In this document: positions 49,601 to 59,700 of the stretch, one piece after another | How the letters are laid out: every line of letters begins with the position of its first letter | Numbering within the stretch: position 1 is the first letter of the stretch | NCBI GenBank assembly: GCA_005406025.1 | Contig: BGZK01000707.1 | Location: 1-64,000 of the forward strand | Length of the DNA stretch: 64,000 nucleotides | Reading direction: 5' to 3' | From: Eumeta japonica | Lineage: Eukaryota > Arthropoda > Insecta > Lepidoptera > Psychidae | Position numbers and translations under genes: made by a program | Notes under the pieces: model-generated | What the model was told of the DNA's origin: nothing | The model's database searches: none | What the model saw: the letters and a program-made list of their open reading frames with translations, nothing else

Positions 49601-52600
49601 TAACCGTGTCTATCCTTTGCAGGTATTCCTCGAGAGGCAGTCAAAGAAGGAGAAGGAAGGAGTAAAGGAAGCCCATAAAGCTAATCAGCAGAACCATCCC
49701 TTCTATAATAACAGCACTAGTTAGTTGCTTATAGTAACTTATACTTTGTGGATTTACCTAGAGCATTATTTGTACAGTGTGTTATATTCTTAGGTTTTTT
49801 GTAAGCAAGAGTTTGATTTAATAGGGATATAGAATATTGGTCAACAAATGCTAGTTCGATGTACTATGAAGTGTATATGTTATGCCTGTTACAATATGAA
49901 TATAATTAGAGAACCATATTAAAAATTTCTATATCATGCATAATTTTGTGAAACGATCTAGCCACGTTTTGTAAATATTTAATTTATTATCATATTAATT
50001 TATTTACACGTTCTTGGGGCTTAAAATTGATAATACTATATTTGAAAACATTTTGGCAAATCATTCATTAAATATTGATAAGTCATGATCGGTAAAAAGA
50101 AAGATTGAGTAAAGAAGGGATGAGGCTTTTGGGGGTGGCTGGAATGAGGAGGGTTGAGTTGGCTGGAGAGGCAGGAGAGCGAAAGGGCCTCGAAGGAGAA
50201 TCAGTAAGTTTCTTGTGACATTCCTTTTTATCTCCCTAGACAAACAAGAGTCGCCGATGGGCGGGGCGGGCGGCCGCGAGCGCCACAACTCGGGCCGGCA
50301 CAACTCCACGGGCGACGACGCTCCCACACCGCGCGCCTACGTGCCCACTCAGTTCGAGAACTCGCTGGGGAAGCTGCAGGTAGAAGGCAGCGCCACCTAT
50401 ATGGAATTGCTCAAATTCTATAAACAATTGCTTTGTATATATATAAATGGTATAAGTAAATGTTTGTTTGTATCTCACTGATAAGCCAAATTTTTTTAAG
50501 TTGATTCAATCGGCTGGTAATAAATCACCCATTTGATTGAGCTTGTAGTTGTTTGAACATGTTGCTGAAAAGGCTTAGGAAGTAGTTTGAGCAATTTTAA
50601 ATAGGTGTCACTATGCACTGGAAATGCTTAAAAAGTAGCTTCATAAATTATGTGTGTTATATTTTTTTTTTTGTACAAAAAATGGCTATTGTTAAAATTG
50701 GCAGATTTTAGATACTAAACAATAATTGTATAGCACTAGATAATGAATATCTACAAAGTATTTCTATTCACCTATAACCTAATCTTAAAAATTAAATCAC
50801 TCTCTGTTTATTGTTTATTAATTAATTAATAAATACAGAAAAAAAATAATAAACCGATTTTATAAGCGAATTTCATGTTTAATATCGGCGACGAAAAAAC
50901 AATATAAAATAACATTCGCAAACAATAAACACCTGAAAAACATACAATTCATCAAAAAGTTTAAACGGGATTGAGATCCAGATGGACAAGGTGGCGCAGG
51001 ACGATCGCGTCGAACGCGCAAACTTCGTCCGCCAATAGGAGCGTTTCGTTTTCAGTGTCTGAAACTAGTACATCAATCTCTAAATCTCACTATCAAGTGC
51101 ATATGCTCTTAATAGATATCTTTTTAGGATATGAATTATTATATTAACATTATATCATAATAGTCCAGTGATGTTTATTATATGCAACTGTTATTTTCTA
51201 TTTTGTGTTCATATAATTATTGTTTTTTGTGTATCGTATTATTACGTGTGTACGTCTATTTGGCAATTTTATGATTTTAAATAAGTGTATAGTGGGGATT
51301 TTGAAATAACGAATGTATATTGTTGGTTTTTCCTCTGGGAGTTCCAATAAGGTTACCCGATATGAGGCTGTAACCCCTACGCTGTGGTTGGCCAATAAAA
51401 TGGGTTTTTGATTGCCCGAAGGCGAGTGAGGTTGTTAACCATTCAGAAAATTATTGTGGGGCTGACACGTCACACGAGAATAAATACAGGGCTAAGCTCA
51501 AATATTCACCCCCATTCGGATCTAGCAGAGTGATGGATTATTTTAAGAAATCGCCTAGAAAGTGTCCCTACTAATATCAAGTATGGTGTTTCTCTGCTAG
51601 TTTCTAAGGTCTACTTTCTGCCATAGGTAGTCTACTTGTGGCACTTCACGCTGACCGTGTGAGGGAGCGGCTCCCTCACACGTATCTTATATATAAAATT
51701 ACGACATTGGCAGCATTTATATGGAGATTATAATTGTTGGAAAGCTAAGAAAATTTGAGGAGTATTGAAAATTTTCGACATTAATCCTGTAATACATGTC
51801 TATATTTTTTTGGTTTTAGTGTGGTAGCGTGACAGCGCCCAGAAAGATCATAGACGTGGACGTGGTGCCCGGCGAGGCGTCCGGTACGACTACCGGCAGG
51901 CAGAGCCGGGCACCGAGCGTGGCCAGCACCACCAACCCCTTGGAGGTGAGACATCTTTTTCCATCCCTCCTGTCGACTCTTCTATTATTTTGCATAAAAT
52001 TCAAAAATGATTCTGCTATAAAAGAACAAGAGAAGTTCAAGCACTTCATATGCTCCATGTATTTAAAATGTCCCGAGGTTATGAAGATGCGCCAGCGGAT
52101 GTCCAGATACACAGTAGAAATACTCTTCATAATCAGTTTCTGTGTTTTAAAAAGCAGTGGAAAAGATGATTGACGTATAAAGTATTTTTATTGTGATGAA
52201 CTCATAATCATGTACAAGTCTTATTGAAGTTTGTTTCCATCATGTTTTTTTAGTACTATTTTGAATCAGTAGTTATACAGACTCAATTCGTCTACTTATC
52301 TGTGGTGGAATATTATCATATTTTTTTTTGTATTAAATTTAATATTGAATTAAATTTTAAGATATTTAAGTAGTCTATTTTTGATAACACACATTGAATG
52401 GTATTTCATTTGTAAAATTTATTTTAATATGAAACTCCATTATTTTATACTTTTTATAAGAATTTCGTTTAATTTAATACATTAATGCGGAATCCTGGTT
52501 GCAGAAATGAGATTTCCACCTTAGTTAGTTTTCTACTAATTTATGGGAGTAACAATTTTTGAAATCAGTCCTGAATTATAATACATAGATTGTAAAAAAC

Positions 52601-55600
52601 ATATCTCTGTACTACAACCTATTATTTTTGAAAATATTTTGGTAGTCTTATCAATAATTATATCTCTATATCTATATTTATAGATGCAACAATTATGATA
52701 TTAGCAATTTATTTAAAAATATATTTTATATATGGGTGGATTCAAGGAGAGTTTATAAAATCTTTGTTAATATCGAAACATGTAAGAATAATACCAAGAT
52801 AAAATATATATTTTTTTAATGTTTAAATACTTTTATATAATTATTTTATATCCACAAGCGATAAACCTCTTATAGATTTCAAACTGCATACAATATTTAA
52901 TGAAAAACTACGATTTATTTTGCTGTATTTTATTAGAGGGAAATTTACATATATTGTTTGCAGGTACCGAGGGAGATACGCAAGACGAAACAGCTACTAC
53001 TCGACATAGAAGCACTCTATCTCGTGCTGCTGAGACTCGAGGAACTGAATGACCCCCTGGCCATTTCCAACGCATTGATATTGAAGGTGTTTATTGAATA
53101 TCCTCTCAAATATATGACGAAATGCTTGCAATATGGATGCATTAGCATATTGTCTCATTAGTTATTTATTTTACATAAGTATTACTTTGTTTCTATATTT
53201 ATATATAGAAACAAAGTAATACTTATCAAAAAAATGTATCATTAGTCTGTGAGGGATAAACACATTATATATGTGATAGAGTCAATGTAATTCATTTTCT
53301 ATGAGTTTAAAATGCCTTTATTATTATTATTAGTATTTATGTCATCAAAAGGTACCAAATAATATCAGAGATAAAAAAACTAAATGACTATGGAATAAAG
53401 AACTAAAAAGTGTGAACAAGCTAGATGTTTTATTGACAAGTGAAGCGGTTATTGAAATGTGAAGCCATTGGTGATATAATTTGTGAAGTGTGGAGTTTCA
53501 TTTAGGTGTTATTTGTTAATTTATATCGTAAAACTGAGCACTACTTTTGTTTTCACAGTTTAGTAATGATTATTAGCTCTCAATATCTAGCTTGTTTTAT
53601 ACTTTTTGGTTGTTTTGTTTGTTATAGTCAAGTTATAGTTATTTCAATCTTATTATTTATGATAATTTTATATTAAATACTGGTTTTTAATATCAGAATT
53701 TCTATTTTTATGGTTTCTGAAAATAATAAAAATTTAAATTTTTCATTCGCAGGAGAGAGAAGAGAAACAGAGACAGTTAGAGTTAGCTCAGAAGGAAGAT
53801 ATGGAGAATGAGAATCAGGACGATGACTCGAACCTGTTCCTAAAAAACATAGAATCTGTGCAGAAGAAAATGAAAAGCGACAGCCCAAAGACGGAGATAG
53901 TCGACAAGAGGCAGGTGGTCAATTTGAACGTGACCTCGAACCCGAACGCCGTCGTCAAAAATCTTCTAGACGAGGACAAAGACGAATTGATAAACAAGAT
54001 GTTTGCCGGCCTGCTGTTTGAAGATAGGCTGCAGCAGTTCATGATGGTCAGGAAAGGAAAGGTGCATACTTACGTTATATGTCCTTAATTATCATATCGG
54101 GATTGAATTATCCCACCACCGAAGCATGCCTTCCTACAACATTCTCATTTCAGATTGATGTTCTTGGATTTAAAGCCCACCTAGCTGGCCCATTGCGGAT
54201 CGGGGTCGTTCACGACCGTCGCCACCAATGAGGTGATGAGGTCGCCACCAATAAGGTGGTGAGGTCGCCACCAACATTCGGTACCGAGGCACGGATGGTG
54301 TAATTTGACTTAATTTAAGCATTCATTGTTTAGTCGCCCGCGCCCCAGAATTAAACCCCAGCACTTTCTGATTCGAAAGCGATGCTCCTAATCCCTGAGC
54401 CACTACCGTTAAATGCACTCGAGTACATTTTAACTGGGACTAGTAATCATTCGGCTCTGCATGTAATTGATGATTTGAAAAAGACATTATTCAACTCTGT
54501 GACTTGCTGTGCTTCCTTTTTTTATAAAGTTTTTTGTTTAGTTTATTTTTACGTGTTTCATGTTATAGGCGTTGATAGCTCGTCTGTGCGCTCGGGTGCC
54601 GTCGAGCTACCCGCGCCTGCGTGCCCTGTGGTCGCGGGTGTTCAGAGCGCTGCCGGCGGCGGCGCGCCGTGATGACGGCACTCTTGCGCAGCTGGCGCCC
54701 CATTTCAGAAGGTAAACATGACGATAGCCTAGAAAAAATCACACTTCCTCTACACAGACTCAAATATTGAGAAGTGATCGCTTCAACGATTTGTACTTAA
54801 ATATCGTACCAGAAACAATGGTAATACCATCGATATCAGTGATAATTACAGTACAACGCACGAAACTCTGTCGCTCTGAATTGCCTGCGAATAGTACAGT
54901 GCGTAGGTCCAGCGCTCACCGATCTTTCCTTCTACATCCCTACATTCCTAATTTACGCCATTGTGAGACTTTCATGACTGATTTCGCAGCGGTGGAGTTT
55001 CTTACGTTATACTGTGCAAGGCTGTATGATGTCTTTTTCCTTATTAATTGAGTTGCACAAAACTAATGTATTCAAATCATAACTATGTAGATGACGGCAC
55101 TATAGACGTTTCATATTCTAGTCTGTTCCACCCTCGATTAATGTTTTGATGGACTCGTGTCAATAATTGAAACAGCTCTACAGCAAGTATTGAAATTGAT
55201 TACACTTTGCCTAGCGTGATTCGATGCCACTGAAAATTAGTTGTGCATATACCATTAAAAACCCTCTTGATATTTGCTTCCCATTTTGGCAAACCGATGT
55301 TTGCACATTCTATCATATAGGTGTTTTGAAAGGAATTTTAAGCGAATTGTTACATTTAATAATAGGAGCAAAATCCTGTTTTTTACTCCTATTTTGTCGG
55401 CGACGATTGGCGGTCCACTACCGTAGAGTGTACGTTCAGTTTACTACCACACCCATCGACACGAAAAGTGTATGCATGTGCTGGTGCTGCGGGGATGTTA
55501 ATGGGCGACGGTGCTCGACCGAATTACACACGTGGCCTATTGTGAGACGACCCACGTGTGTACTTTATTAAATAGAACCTTATTTTATTGTGTTATTTCG

Positions 55601-56776
55601 TTTGTCGTACGTAGAAAATCTTCTTTAATGTTTGTGGAAATTCCGCTACAGATATATCTTGAATAGTTCCGGTTGGCCGCCCGTGTGCGAGGTGTGTGCG
55701 GTGCTAGCGGAGGCGTTGGATCCTGCGCGGACCCCGCATGCGCTGACAGCGTCTGTTAGTATCATTCAAATCCGGAATTCAACTCGTTTTCTCTGTATGA
55801 TTTTCGAAAAACATAAAATGAAAATACTAGTAATAAAATTAAAAATTCACGACGTGAAATCAGTGTTACTTTGTCTTTAAAATATTTCAACGAGTGTGTT
55901 TGCGTGTAACGACGCGAGGAGGCGTGCTTTTGTAGGCCTTCCTGATTGCCTGAGGCATCTTTATTTCACCATATAATCTGGTTTATAATATACAGATGGA
56001 TTTTATTGTGCATATTTTCGAAAATATTCATAAAGTCCTCCTCTTATAAAACATTTTTTCCAAAGAAACCACAGTCATTGCAGTAGCCGTTTCTTAGAAA
56101 AATAGCATAGAAAGTCTAAGTAGAAATGTCGTACTGACTACCATAGAATAGCTGACGCGTAATTAATATGCTGTAGCGCGTCGCGCGGCCGGCTACCCGA
56201 TCGCGCCCTTGCTTGCACTCTGACCGAGCATTTATTAGAGTTGTGTTTATATTATTCTATATTATTTATAATTATATTATCTATATATTTATAACTATAT
56301 TATCTCTATATTTTGCATAATATATTTTTGTTGTAGTTACTTTGGCAAAGTTGTTCAAAAAAAGGAGGTTATGAATATTTGCGCAAGGTTGTATGATAAA
56401 ATCCGTCTTGTGCATTTTATGCAATGGTTTGAATAGTCATCTTTAACGAACGTATTTGTCTTCTTAATAGTTCACGTTGTCGAGCATCTGTGCATTGGTG
56501 GACAAATCTTGCACCCTGGTGTCGACACCGGAGCCGACGGCTAGCGAGCGTCAGTGGACTAAGTTCCTGAAAACCCTGGCCAGAGCTTTAAAGTATACCA
56601 GCCTGAAAGTGGCGAGGCCGCTGCAACCCCTGCCGGAGTCAAAACTCTATTATCACATCAAACTTCTGGAGTCGAGAACCACAGTCGAGATACTGCCAAG
56701 GGGGAAGACGACGACAGAATTCGCCGATCTGTCGAAAAGCGATATCGTAGAACAGTTGACGAAGCACTTGTGTTGA
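36578..56776 (+). CDS. Patr-1: PAT1 homologue (Patr-1/HPat), mRNA decapping activator, 16 exons
   Basis: Joined exons 36578..36616, 38473..38554, 42386..42499, 43312..43406, 44563..44661, 45175..45780, 46064..46488, 48516..48672, 49623..49719, 50240..50379, 51820..51945, 52964..53086, 53753..54061, 54569..54711, 55652..55754, 56471..56776: 2964 nt, 987 aa, all GT-AG and in phase. PAT1 proteins bridge the Lsm1-7 ring, the DDX6 helicase (Me31B) and the decapping/XRN1 machinery in P-bodies. Visible: N-terminal NDETFG motif for DDX6 (about residues 33-38) and DVFDWE; Pro/Gln/Asn-rich middle (about 140-490) with NQMGQ heptads; [20 protein letters not shown] followed by [17 protein letters not shown] and [10 protein letters not shown]; the helical C-terminal domain from about 660 ([15 protein letters not shown]). 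The match to family blocks is clear end to end. Confidence 0.93.
36617..38472 (+). other. PAT1 intron 1
   Basis: 1.86 kb, AT-rich, with a LINE family B relic at 37770-38085. Ends in TTGCATTTCCAG. Confidence 0.7.
37770..38085 (+). mobile_element. non-LTR retrotransposon relic (family B)
   Basis: GTGAATGTGTGTGATGGAAG, GTCAGTGAGGCGACAGAG and GGAGACAGGTGTGAGTTTAT match the family B copies at 32090 and 49060. Non-functional. Confidence 0.6.
38473..38554 (+). CDS. Patr-1: PAT1 exon 2
   Basis: [20 protein letters not shown] followed by DETFGQD. The DETF motif is the family's DDX6-binding segment. Ends phase 1 at GTGAGT. Confidence 0.9.
38908..39115 (+). repeat. GGCCAAG-GGGTTCCGTA repeat, subfamily 2 fragment
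   Basis: GGGCAAAGTGCATGTCGGGC, GATGCTATGAACCTAATAAT and TAATTTTACATAGTTCAT align with 18178-18400; the GGTTCCGTAG word itself is deleted. Confidence 0.55.
39410..41415 (+). mobile_element. piggyBac-like transposon relic
   Basis: A transposase pseudogene starting at ATG 39531 ([20 protein letters not shown]), then [20 protein letters not shown] (catalytic-core segment), [14 protein letters not shown], and a C-terminal Cys-rich end [32 protein letters not shown] typical of piggyBac. Stops and frameshifts break it. The 3' side ends GGTTGTTAAGGGTTAA, with TTAA (41412-41415) as the expected target site; the left end is not clear, so the left boundary is approximate. Confidence 0.75.
41883..42318 (+). 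mobile_element. non-LTR retrotransposon 3' end (family A)
   Basis: Reads [40 protein letters not shown] and LNEKNPWD, then a 3' UTR ending TACGAAATGAAGATATTTCT and (GATTT)n. The least decayed of the family A copies. Confidence 0.75.
42386..42499 (+). CDS. Patr-1: PAT1 exon 3
   Basis: [20 protein letters not shown] then [16 protein letters not shown], an acidic/coiled stretch like the family's DDDWQEAHERLAELEE segment. Donor GTAAGA, phase 1. Confidence 0.88.
42500..43311 (+). other. PAT1 intron 3
   Basis: 812 bases, AT-rich; 65-73 aa frames here are chance. No repeat recognised. Confidence 0.6.
43312..43406 (+). CDS. Patr-1: PAT1 exon 4
   Basis: [20 protein letters not shown] then [12 protein letters not shown], equivalent to the human SSIWDGS region. 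Donor GTGAGT, phase 0. Confidence 0.88.
43407..44562 (+). other. PAT1 intron 4
   Basis: 1.16 kb, contains the TA microsatellite at 43574-43610; otherwise AT-rich. Confidence 0.6.
43574..43610 (+). repeat. (TA)n microsatellite
   Basis: About 37 bases of pure TA repeat in PAT1 intron 4. Confidence 0.95.
44563..44661 (+). CDS. Patr-1: PAT1 exon 5 (NAGNAG acceptor)
   Basis: (Q)[18 protein letters not shown], then [14 protein letters not shown]. The acceptor is CAGCAG, so splicing can start at 44563 or 44566 with or without one Gln. The block matches VSVLEYALPQR-type family sequence in position. Confidence 0.87.
44662..45174 (+). other. PAT1 intron 5
   Basis: 513 bases, AT-rich, ends CTTTTCCAG. 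Nothing else recognised. Confidence 0.6.
45175..45780 (+). CDS. Patr-1: PAT1 exon 6 (Q/N-rich, NQMGQ repeats)
   Basis: 202 codons from [12 protein letters not shown] to NTNYR. Rich in Asn, Gln, Met and Pro. From about 45478 to 45615 the sequence repeats a seven-residue unit of the form MNQMGQ(S/T) with variants NQIGQT and NQLGQT. The family middle is Pro/Gln-rich but this repeat is expanded. Likely disordered and condensate-promoting. Confidence 0.9.
45781..46063 (+). other. PAT1 intron 6
   Basis: 283 bases, ends TTTTCAG. Nothing recognised. Confidence 0.6.
46064..46488 (+). CDS. Patr-1: PAT1 exon 7 (second Q/N-rich exon)
   Basis: 141 full codons plus a split one: [20 protein letters not shown] onward, very rich in Asn and Gln, then [11 protein letters not shown] and a His/Asn-rich end. 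Donor AG|GTAGGT, phase 2; reading through would hit TAG. Confidence 0.88.
46555..46740 (+). repeat. retroelement 3'-tail-like repeat
   Basis: GGCAACACACCAGTGATTCC, TTCATGGTGGTCGCTCGCG and GCTATAGTATAAAG resemble 34590-34880. It lies back to back with the inverted jockey relic. Confidence 0.45.
46745..47645 (-). mobile_element. jockey-type non-LTR retrotransposon relic, 5'-truncated
   Basis: Minus-strand reverse transcriptase: [16 protein letters not shown] (the catalytic YADD box), [20 protein letters not shown], then [31 protein letters not shown] and the C-terminal [14 protein letters not shown] region. A TAG replaces the residue before YLGMHL, and everything upstream of the YADD segment is missing. 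Dead copy inside PAT1 intron 7. Confidence 0.85.
48516..48672 (+). CDS. Patr-1: PAT1 exon 8 (tandem acceptor CAGTAG)
   Basis: (S)[52 protein letters not shown]. This is the conserved block equivalent to human DPYANLMLQREKDWVSKIQM and PYLDDFYYQ. The acceptor can be CAG or, 3 bases on, TAG, adding or dropping one Ser. Donor GTGAGT. Confidence 0.92.
48673..49622 (+). other. PAT1 intron 8
   Basis: 950 bases containing a LINE family B relic (49060-49350). Confidence 0.65.
49060..49350 (+). mobile_element. non-LTR retrotransposon relic (family B)
   Basis: ATTAAGAAGGGTCGCCGTAG, GTGTTAAAGAAGGGCCAG and the end ATGCAGAAGTCTGTGGTCTC with GCCTATCCTTCTGGTAAATA ([13 protein letters not shown]) mark the family's C-terminus. 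Confidence 0.65.
49623..49719 (+). CDS. Patr-1: PAT1 exon 9
   Basis: [20 protein letters not shown] then [13 protein letters not shown] charged linker like human YFEKLEKLSAAEE. Donor A|GTTAGT, phase 1; reading on gives TAG at once, which supports the splice. Confidence 0.85.
49720..50239 (+). other. PAT1 intron 9
   Basis: 520 bases, AT-rich then purine-rich near 50095-50200. Nothing recognised. Confidence 0.55.
50240..50379 (+). CDS. Patr-1: PAT1 exon 10
   Basis: [20 protein letters not shown], then [18 protein letters not shown], equivalent to human YKPVQFEGSLGKLTV. GC-rich coding exon; donor GTAGAA. Confidence 0.9.
50380..51819 (+). other. PAT1 intron 10
   Basis: 1.44 kb; no repeat family firmly recognised. 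A GC-richer patch lies at 50980-51060. Confidence 0.55.
51820..51945 (+). CDS. Patr-1: PAT1 exon 11
   Basis: [20 protein letters not shown], then [28 protein letters not shown] corresponds to human PRKMIDAVV. Donor GTGAGA. Confidence 0.88.
51946..52963 (+). other. PAT1 intron 11
   Basis: 1.0 kb, very AT-rich. The open frame running on from exon 11 here is intronic chance. Confidence 0.55.
52964..53086 (+). CDS. Patr-1: PAT1 exon 12
   Basis: [41 protein letters not shown], equivalent to human RDKRRKTLVIIEKTYSLLLD, the start of the C-terminal domain. The donor is AAG|GTGTTT, weaker than the others. Confidence 0.85.
53087..53752 (+). other. PAT1 intron 12
   Basis: 666 bases containing a perfect 24-bp hairpin (53175-53226). 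Confidence 0.6.
53175..53226. repeat. perfect 24-bp inverted repeat, 4-nt loop
   Basis: The left arm ATAAGTATTACTTTGTTTCT plus ATAT is followed by TTAT and then its exact complement. A long perfect arm with so small a loop is unlikely by chance; it may be a recent foldback or a decayed tiny transposon. Confidence 0.9.
53753..54061 (+). CDS. Patr-1: PAT1 exon 13
   Basis: 103 codons: an acidic/charged helix [39 protein letters not shown], then [25 protein letters not shown], the family's helical domain (human HFVQIMCIRKGKR). Donor GTGCAT. Confidence 0.9.
54165..54413 (-). mobile_element. tRNA-derived SINE
   Basis: The minus strand reads TAGTGGCTCAGGGATTAGGA (A-box region), TTTCGAATCAG and GGGGTTTAATTCTGGGGC (B-box region) at tRNA-like spacing, then a body with GGTGGCGACCTCA repeats and GATCCGCAATGGGCCAGC. 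The tRNA-like head marks it as a SINE. Confidence 0.65.
54222..54278 (+). repeat. short tandem repeat inside the SINE
   Basis: GTCGCCACCAATGAGGTGAT, GTCGCCACCAATAAGGTGGT and GTCGCCACCAAC are adjacent copies of a unit of about 22 bases. Confidence 0.75.
54569..54711 (+). CDS. Patr-1: PAT1 exon 14
   Basis: [47 protein letters not shown], equivalent to human MVARILPFLSTEQAADILMT. Donor GTAAAC, phase 2. Confidence 0.87.
54712..55651 (+). other. PAT1 intron 14
   Basis: 940 bases with a short MITE (54859-55006). A 115-aa frame at 55224-55571 has no motif I recognise. Confidence 0.6.
54859..55006 (+). mobile_element. short MITE, family CACGAAACTTTGCCGC, copy 3
   Basis: GCACGAAACTCTGTCGCTCT at the left and CAGCGGTGGAGTTTCTTACG at the right, with the interior GCCATTGTGAGACTTTCATG. 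More diverged than the copies at 19086 and 33444. Confidence 0.75.
55652..55754 (+). CDS. Patr-1: PAT1 exon 15
   Basis: [35 protein letters not shown] helical C-terminal domain segment. Acceptor CTACAG; donor TCT|GTTAGT, phase 0. Confidence 0.82.
55755..56470 (+). other. PAT1 intron 15
   Basis: 716 bases, more than half occupied by MITE copy 2 (55998-56404). Confidence 0.65.
55998..56404 (-). mobile_element. MITE, family GGATTTTATC, copy 2 (inverted)
   Basis: Ends GGATTTTATTGTGCATATTT and its approximate complement. The core AGCCGTTTCTTAGAAAAATA, AATAGCTGACGCGTA and GCGCGGCCGGCTACCCG matches the complement of 4094-4460. Younger or older status cannot be judged. Confidence 0.8.
56471..56776 (+). 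CDS. Patr-1: PAT1 exon 16 (terminal)
   Basis: [35 protein letters not shown] (human NNQWTEVMFMATRELL), to VEQLTKHLC and TGA at 56774-56776. Completes the C-terminal domain. Confidence 0.9.
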   Translation, partial: FTLSSICALVDKSCTLVSTPEPTASERQWTKFLKTLARALKYTSLKVARPLQPLPESKLYYHIKLLESRTTVEILPRGKTTTEFADLSKSDIVEQLTKHLC

Positions 56777-59700
56777 TGAAAGTGGATGTTCCAGATCTCC
56801 CATGGTGGGATCTGCCCTGTCCACCATGGTACTGATGTATTAAGAACTATGACCATTTCGTATCTCATCTACGATATATTTATTCTGCCGTAGACGCTAC
56901 GAAACGACATTCTTTTCTATTTTAATGATTTAAGCCTATTACAGACTTAGCTGTAATATATATATATATGAATATAAATTATAGCTAGGCATGTTACTAT
57001 ATATTTTCTATAGTACTTCAAGTAACCATAATTTCGCCAACCTATATTGTAGTGAATTTAGTTATCATTTAAATTAATATACATGCTATAGCTATGACTG
57101 TGACAGGCTTTGTGACTTACAGATTTAAGAAGTTTTCATGGATTTATCGACTTGTGGGTAATCATCTGTTTTGTATAGTGCGTTATTATGGTGCTGTACT
57201 AAATTCGTTTTAAATATGTATTCCGATAACACATGCAATTCGCATGAATGACGCATATGCATAAGTCACAAAAGTAAAAAAAAAAATGTATATTTTTTGC
57301 TATTAATGAGATTAACCTAAGGTCCCCAGCAAACCGACTGTTTCGCTTGCTTTTTTTTTATGGCGTAGTAATTTGTAGAACTTATTGTGAAGTCGAACAT
57401 TTTCTAAATACCGCGCCATCTAGTGGGCGCGCCGAATAAAGTGGCAGAGTGTACTTCAACAGATAGCGGTTGTTCGTTGACGGCCGATTTTTGCCGACTT
57501 GTCGGAAAATATTGAAAAACTTTCGCAAATTAAAAAAGAAAAAAAAGCAAAGATCAGATTCCAGTTAGCGTTCACGTTTGAAATGTACGGATAGATGTAC
57601 GTCTTCGACGAGAAAGTAGTCTCCTACGTCCGTGTGATATGTATCCAATGACTGATGTAGGTGTACTGACGTCGCCTTCAAGCACACTATAGACCTCGCT
57701 TAGAATCCATCTAGAAAAAAAATATGGGAGAAAGTCACTTGTGAAAGCCATAGAGCATATAGGAAAGTAAACGTTTGAAGTGCGGAACAGTTAGCGCTCT
57801 ATATCGACGTCTCGGACAGCGCGAGCGCAGATTAGTCGGTCTCAAAATTAAACGAAGATATATGGCATAGAATAATATATTAACATTATAAAAATGATTG
57901 ATAGCTGTCATTGATGATGCCTTGTTCAGTTCCTGTATTAGTGCCACATCTATAAATGTGTATTTATAGGATGTGTGCCTGCCATTGGCACAGTATCGCG
58001 ACGGTACCAGCGCTTTATAAAACTATTTCCGTGTATATTCCCAGATAAAAAACAATTTCACACATTCAGTTTTAATTGTTTATTTTTATTATTTTTTTAT
58101 AATTGTATTTTAAATATTTCCATATTAGCATTCATTACTCTGATTACATTTCGGACAAAATATTGAAGGAAAAATTTAAAATGCAGTTTATTTTGGTTGT
58201 AGCAAATTGTCGAAAATATGAATTGCGATTGTTCATGCTTGTTTTTATTTACGGAGCATACAAAATTAAAGTTTATTTGACTTCATCATTAAATATTATC
58301 ATTTTAAAATTGATGATGAAAATCATAGAATTCTTGTTTTTTTTTGTCGTCCATTTTAAATAAAACTTTTTAAATAAATTTTTTCACCTATAAAATTTAC
58401 ATCAAAAAATGCCACAGTAGGATAGTGCAAAAAGTTATTAACCCTATGTTACTTTTAAAGCTTATCTTTGAATGCTCAAAAATCAAAATCATCAAAGCGA
58501 TAATTTCAACTATATGTTCAAGCAAAAACCATATTCATCATAGGAGTTCACTAAAAAGTTGTATTATTTCATTAAACAATTTAACCATAAGCCGGAATCG
58601 CAGTTAGATGAACACAGTAGTAGGAAGGGGTCAATAACCTTTTGTGACAGTCTCTCTGGAGTGTATTATAGAGTTTTGATGAATTAGAAGAGAAATTAGA
58701 GACATCGCTTGTAATATTCAGTGTTCTATGGATAATGGTTTTCCTGTTCAAATGAATCTATTTTTTATAGACTGTAATTTGCTTTTTTTTTTTGGTAATG
58801 TCTTTTTCCTTCATGGCAGAAAGAAAAAGATTATAAATAAAAAGAGCATTTTAGTGCGTGCAACTTGATATCGTTGGCAATTATAGATTAATCCATTTTG
58901 ATTTATATGTGGGTATATGTTCATTCACATATTGGGTTTTAAAGAGTAATCGTTACATTTCTTGTATTTGCAGAAGTAATATTTCCAAAAAAAAAAAAAA
59001 AATCGAAAAAAAAATCCATATTTTTTAATGATTTGATTGTTAACTGTTAGTGCCCTGACAAAATATACCAATTTAATTTATATGTCAAAAGTAAAATTCT
59101 ATTAAAATTTCGGTACAATAAATGTACCAATTAATTGTCCATTTTGAAGATATGCATTCGGAACATGCAAACAATGTCTTTTTAAAACGTTAGGGTTTGT
59201 CGCACGTCGCGCTATATTAAAAAAGCCATTAAAATGTTGTGGTTATTTCTGTTTCTATTTTATTGTACTGTTTGTATCATTCAATCATGTAAATTGAAAT
59301 TCAATCGGAATTTTTAGAGATGCTAGGCGTAGTAATATGATGTAGGAAATAACGGCGGATTCAATCATGGGGAAAAAAAAATTATGAATGTAAAAAAATC
59401 AATTTTATTTTTCATTACCAATTTGTGATAGGGGAATTTTCCGTTGGTTCCGCGTAGCTATAGGTGGGATAGGCGGTAGGCCATTTTGACATTGGTTCAC
59501 GACAAAATGGCGTCCGAAATAACGGCAAGATGGAAAAGTTCTGCTTTCATGATGGTTTTGTCTCGTGTAACATTTTGTAAATATTTAACGACGGAATAAA
59601 GAAGGTCTAAAGATTGACAAGGACTAAAATTAAACTTTTTTCCTTTTTTTTTCTTTTTTTGTATTTTGACAAGGCTCCGGGATCTTTTTGATTGCGCGAC

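Larger units (their letters stand above)
54062..54568 (+). other. PAT1 intron 13
   Basis: 507 bases, largely a tRNA-derived SINE on the opposite strand (54165-54413). Confidence 0.65.

Noticed and set aside
51946..52173. Open frame reading on from PAT1 exon 11
   Set aside because: Past the GTGAGA donor; the following family block ([14 protein letters not shown]) resumes only at exon 12, so this is intron.
55224..55571. 115-aa ORF in PAT1 intron 14
   Set aside because: No recognisable domain and lies between two well-supported exons; treated as chance or repeat-derived.
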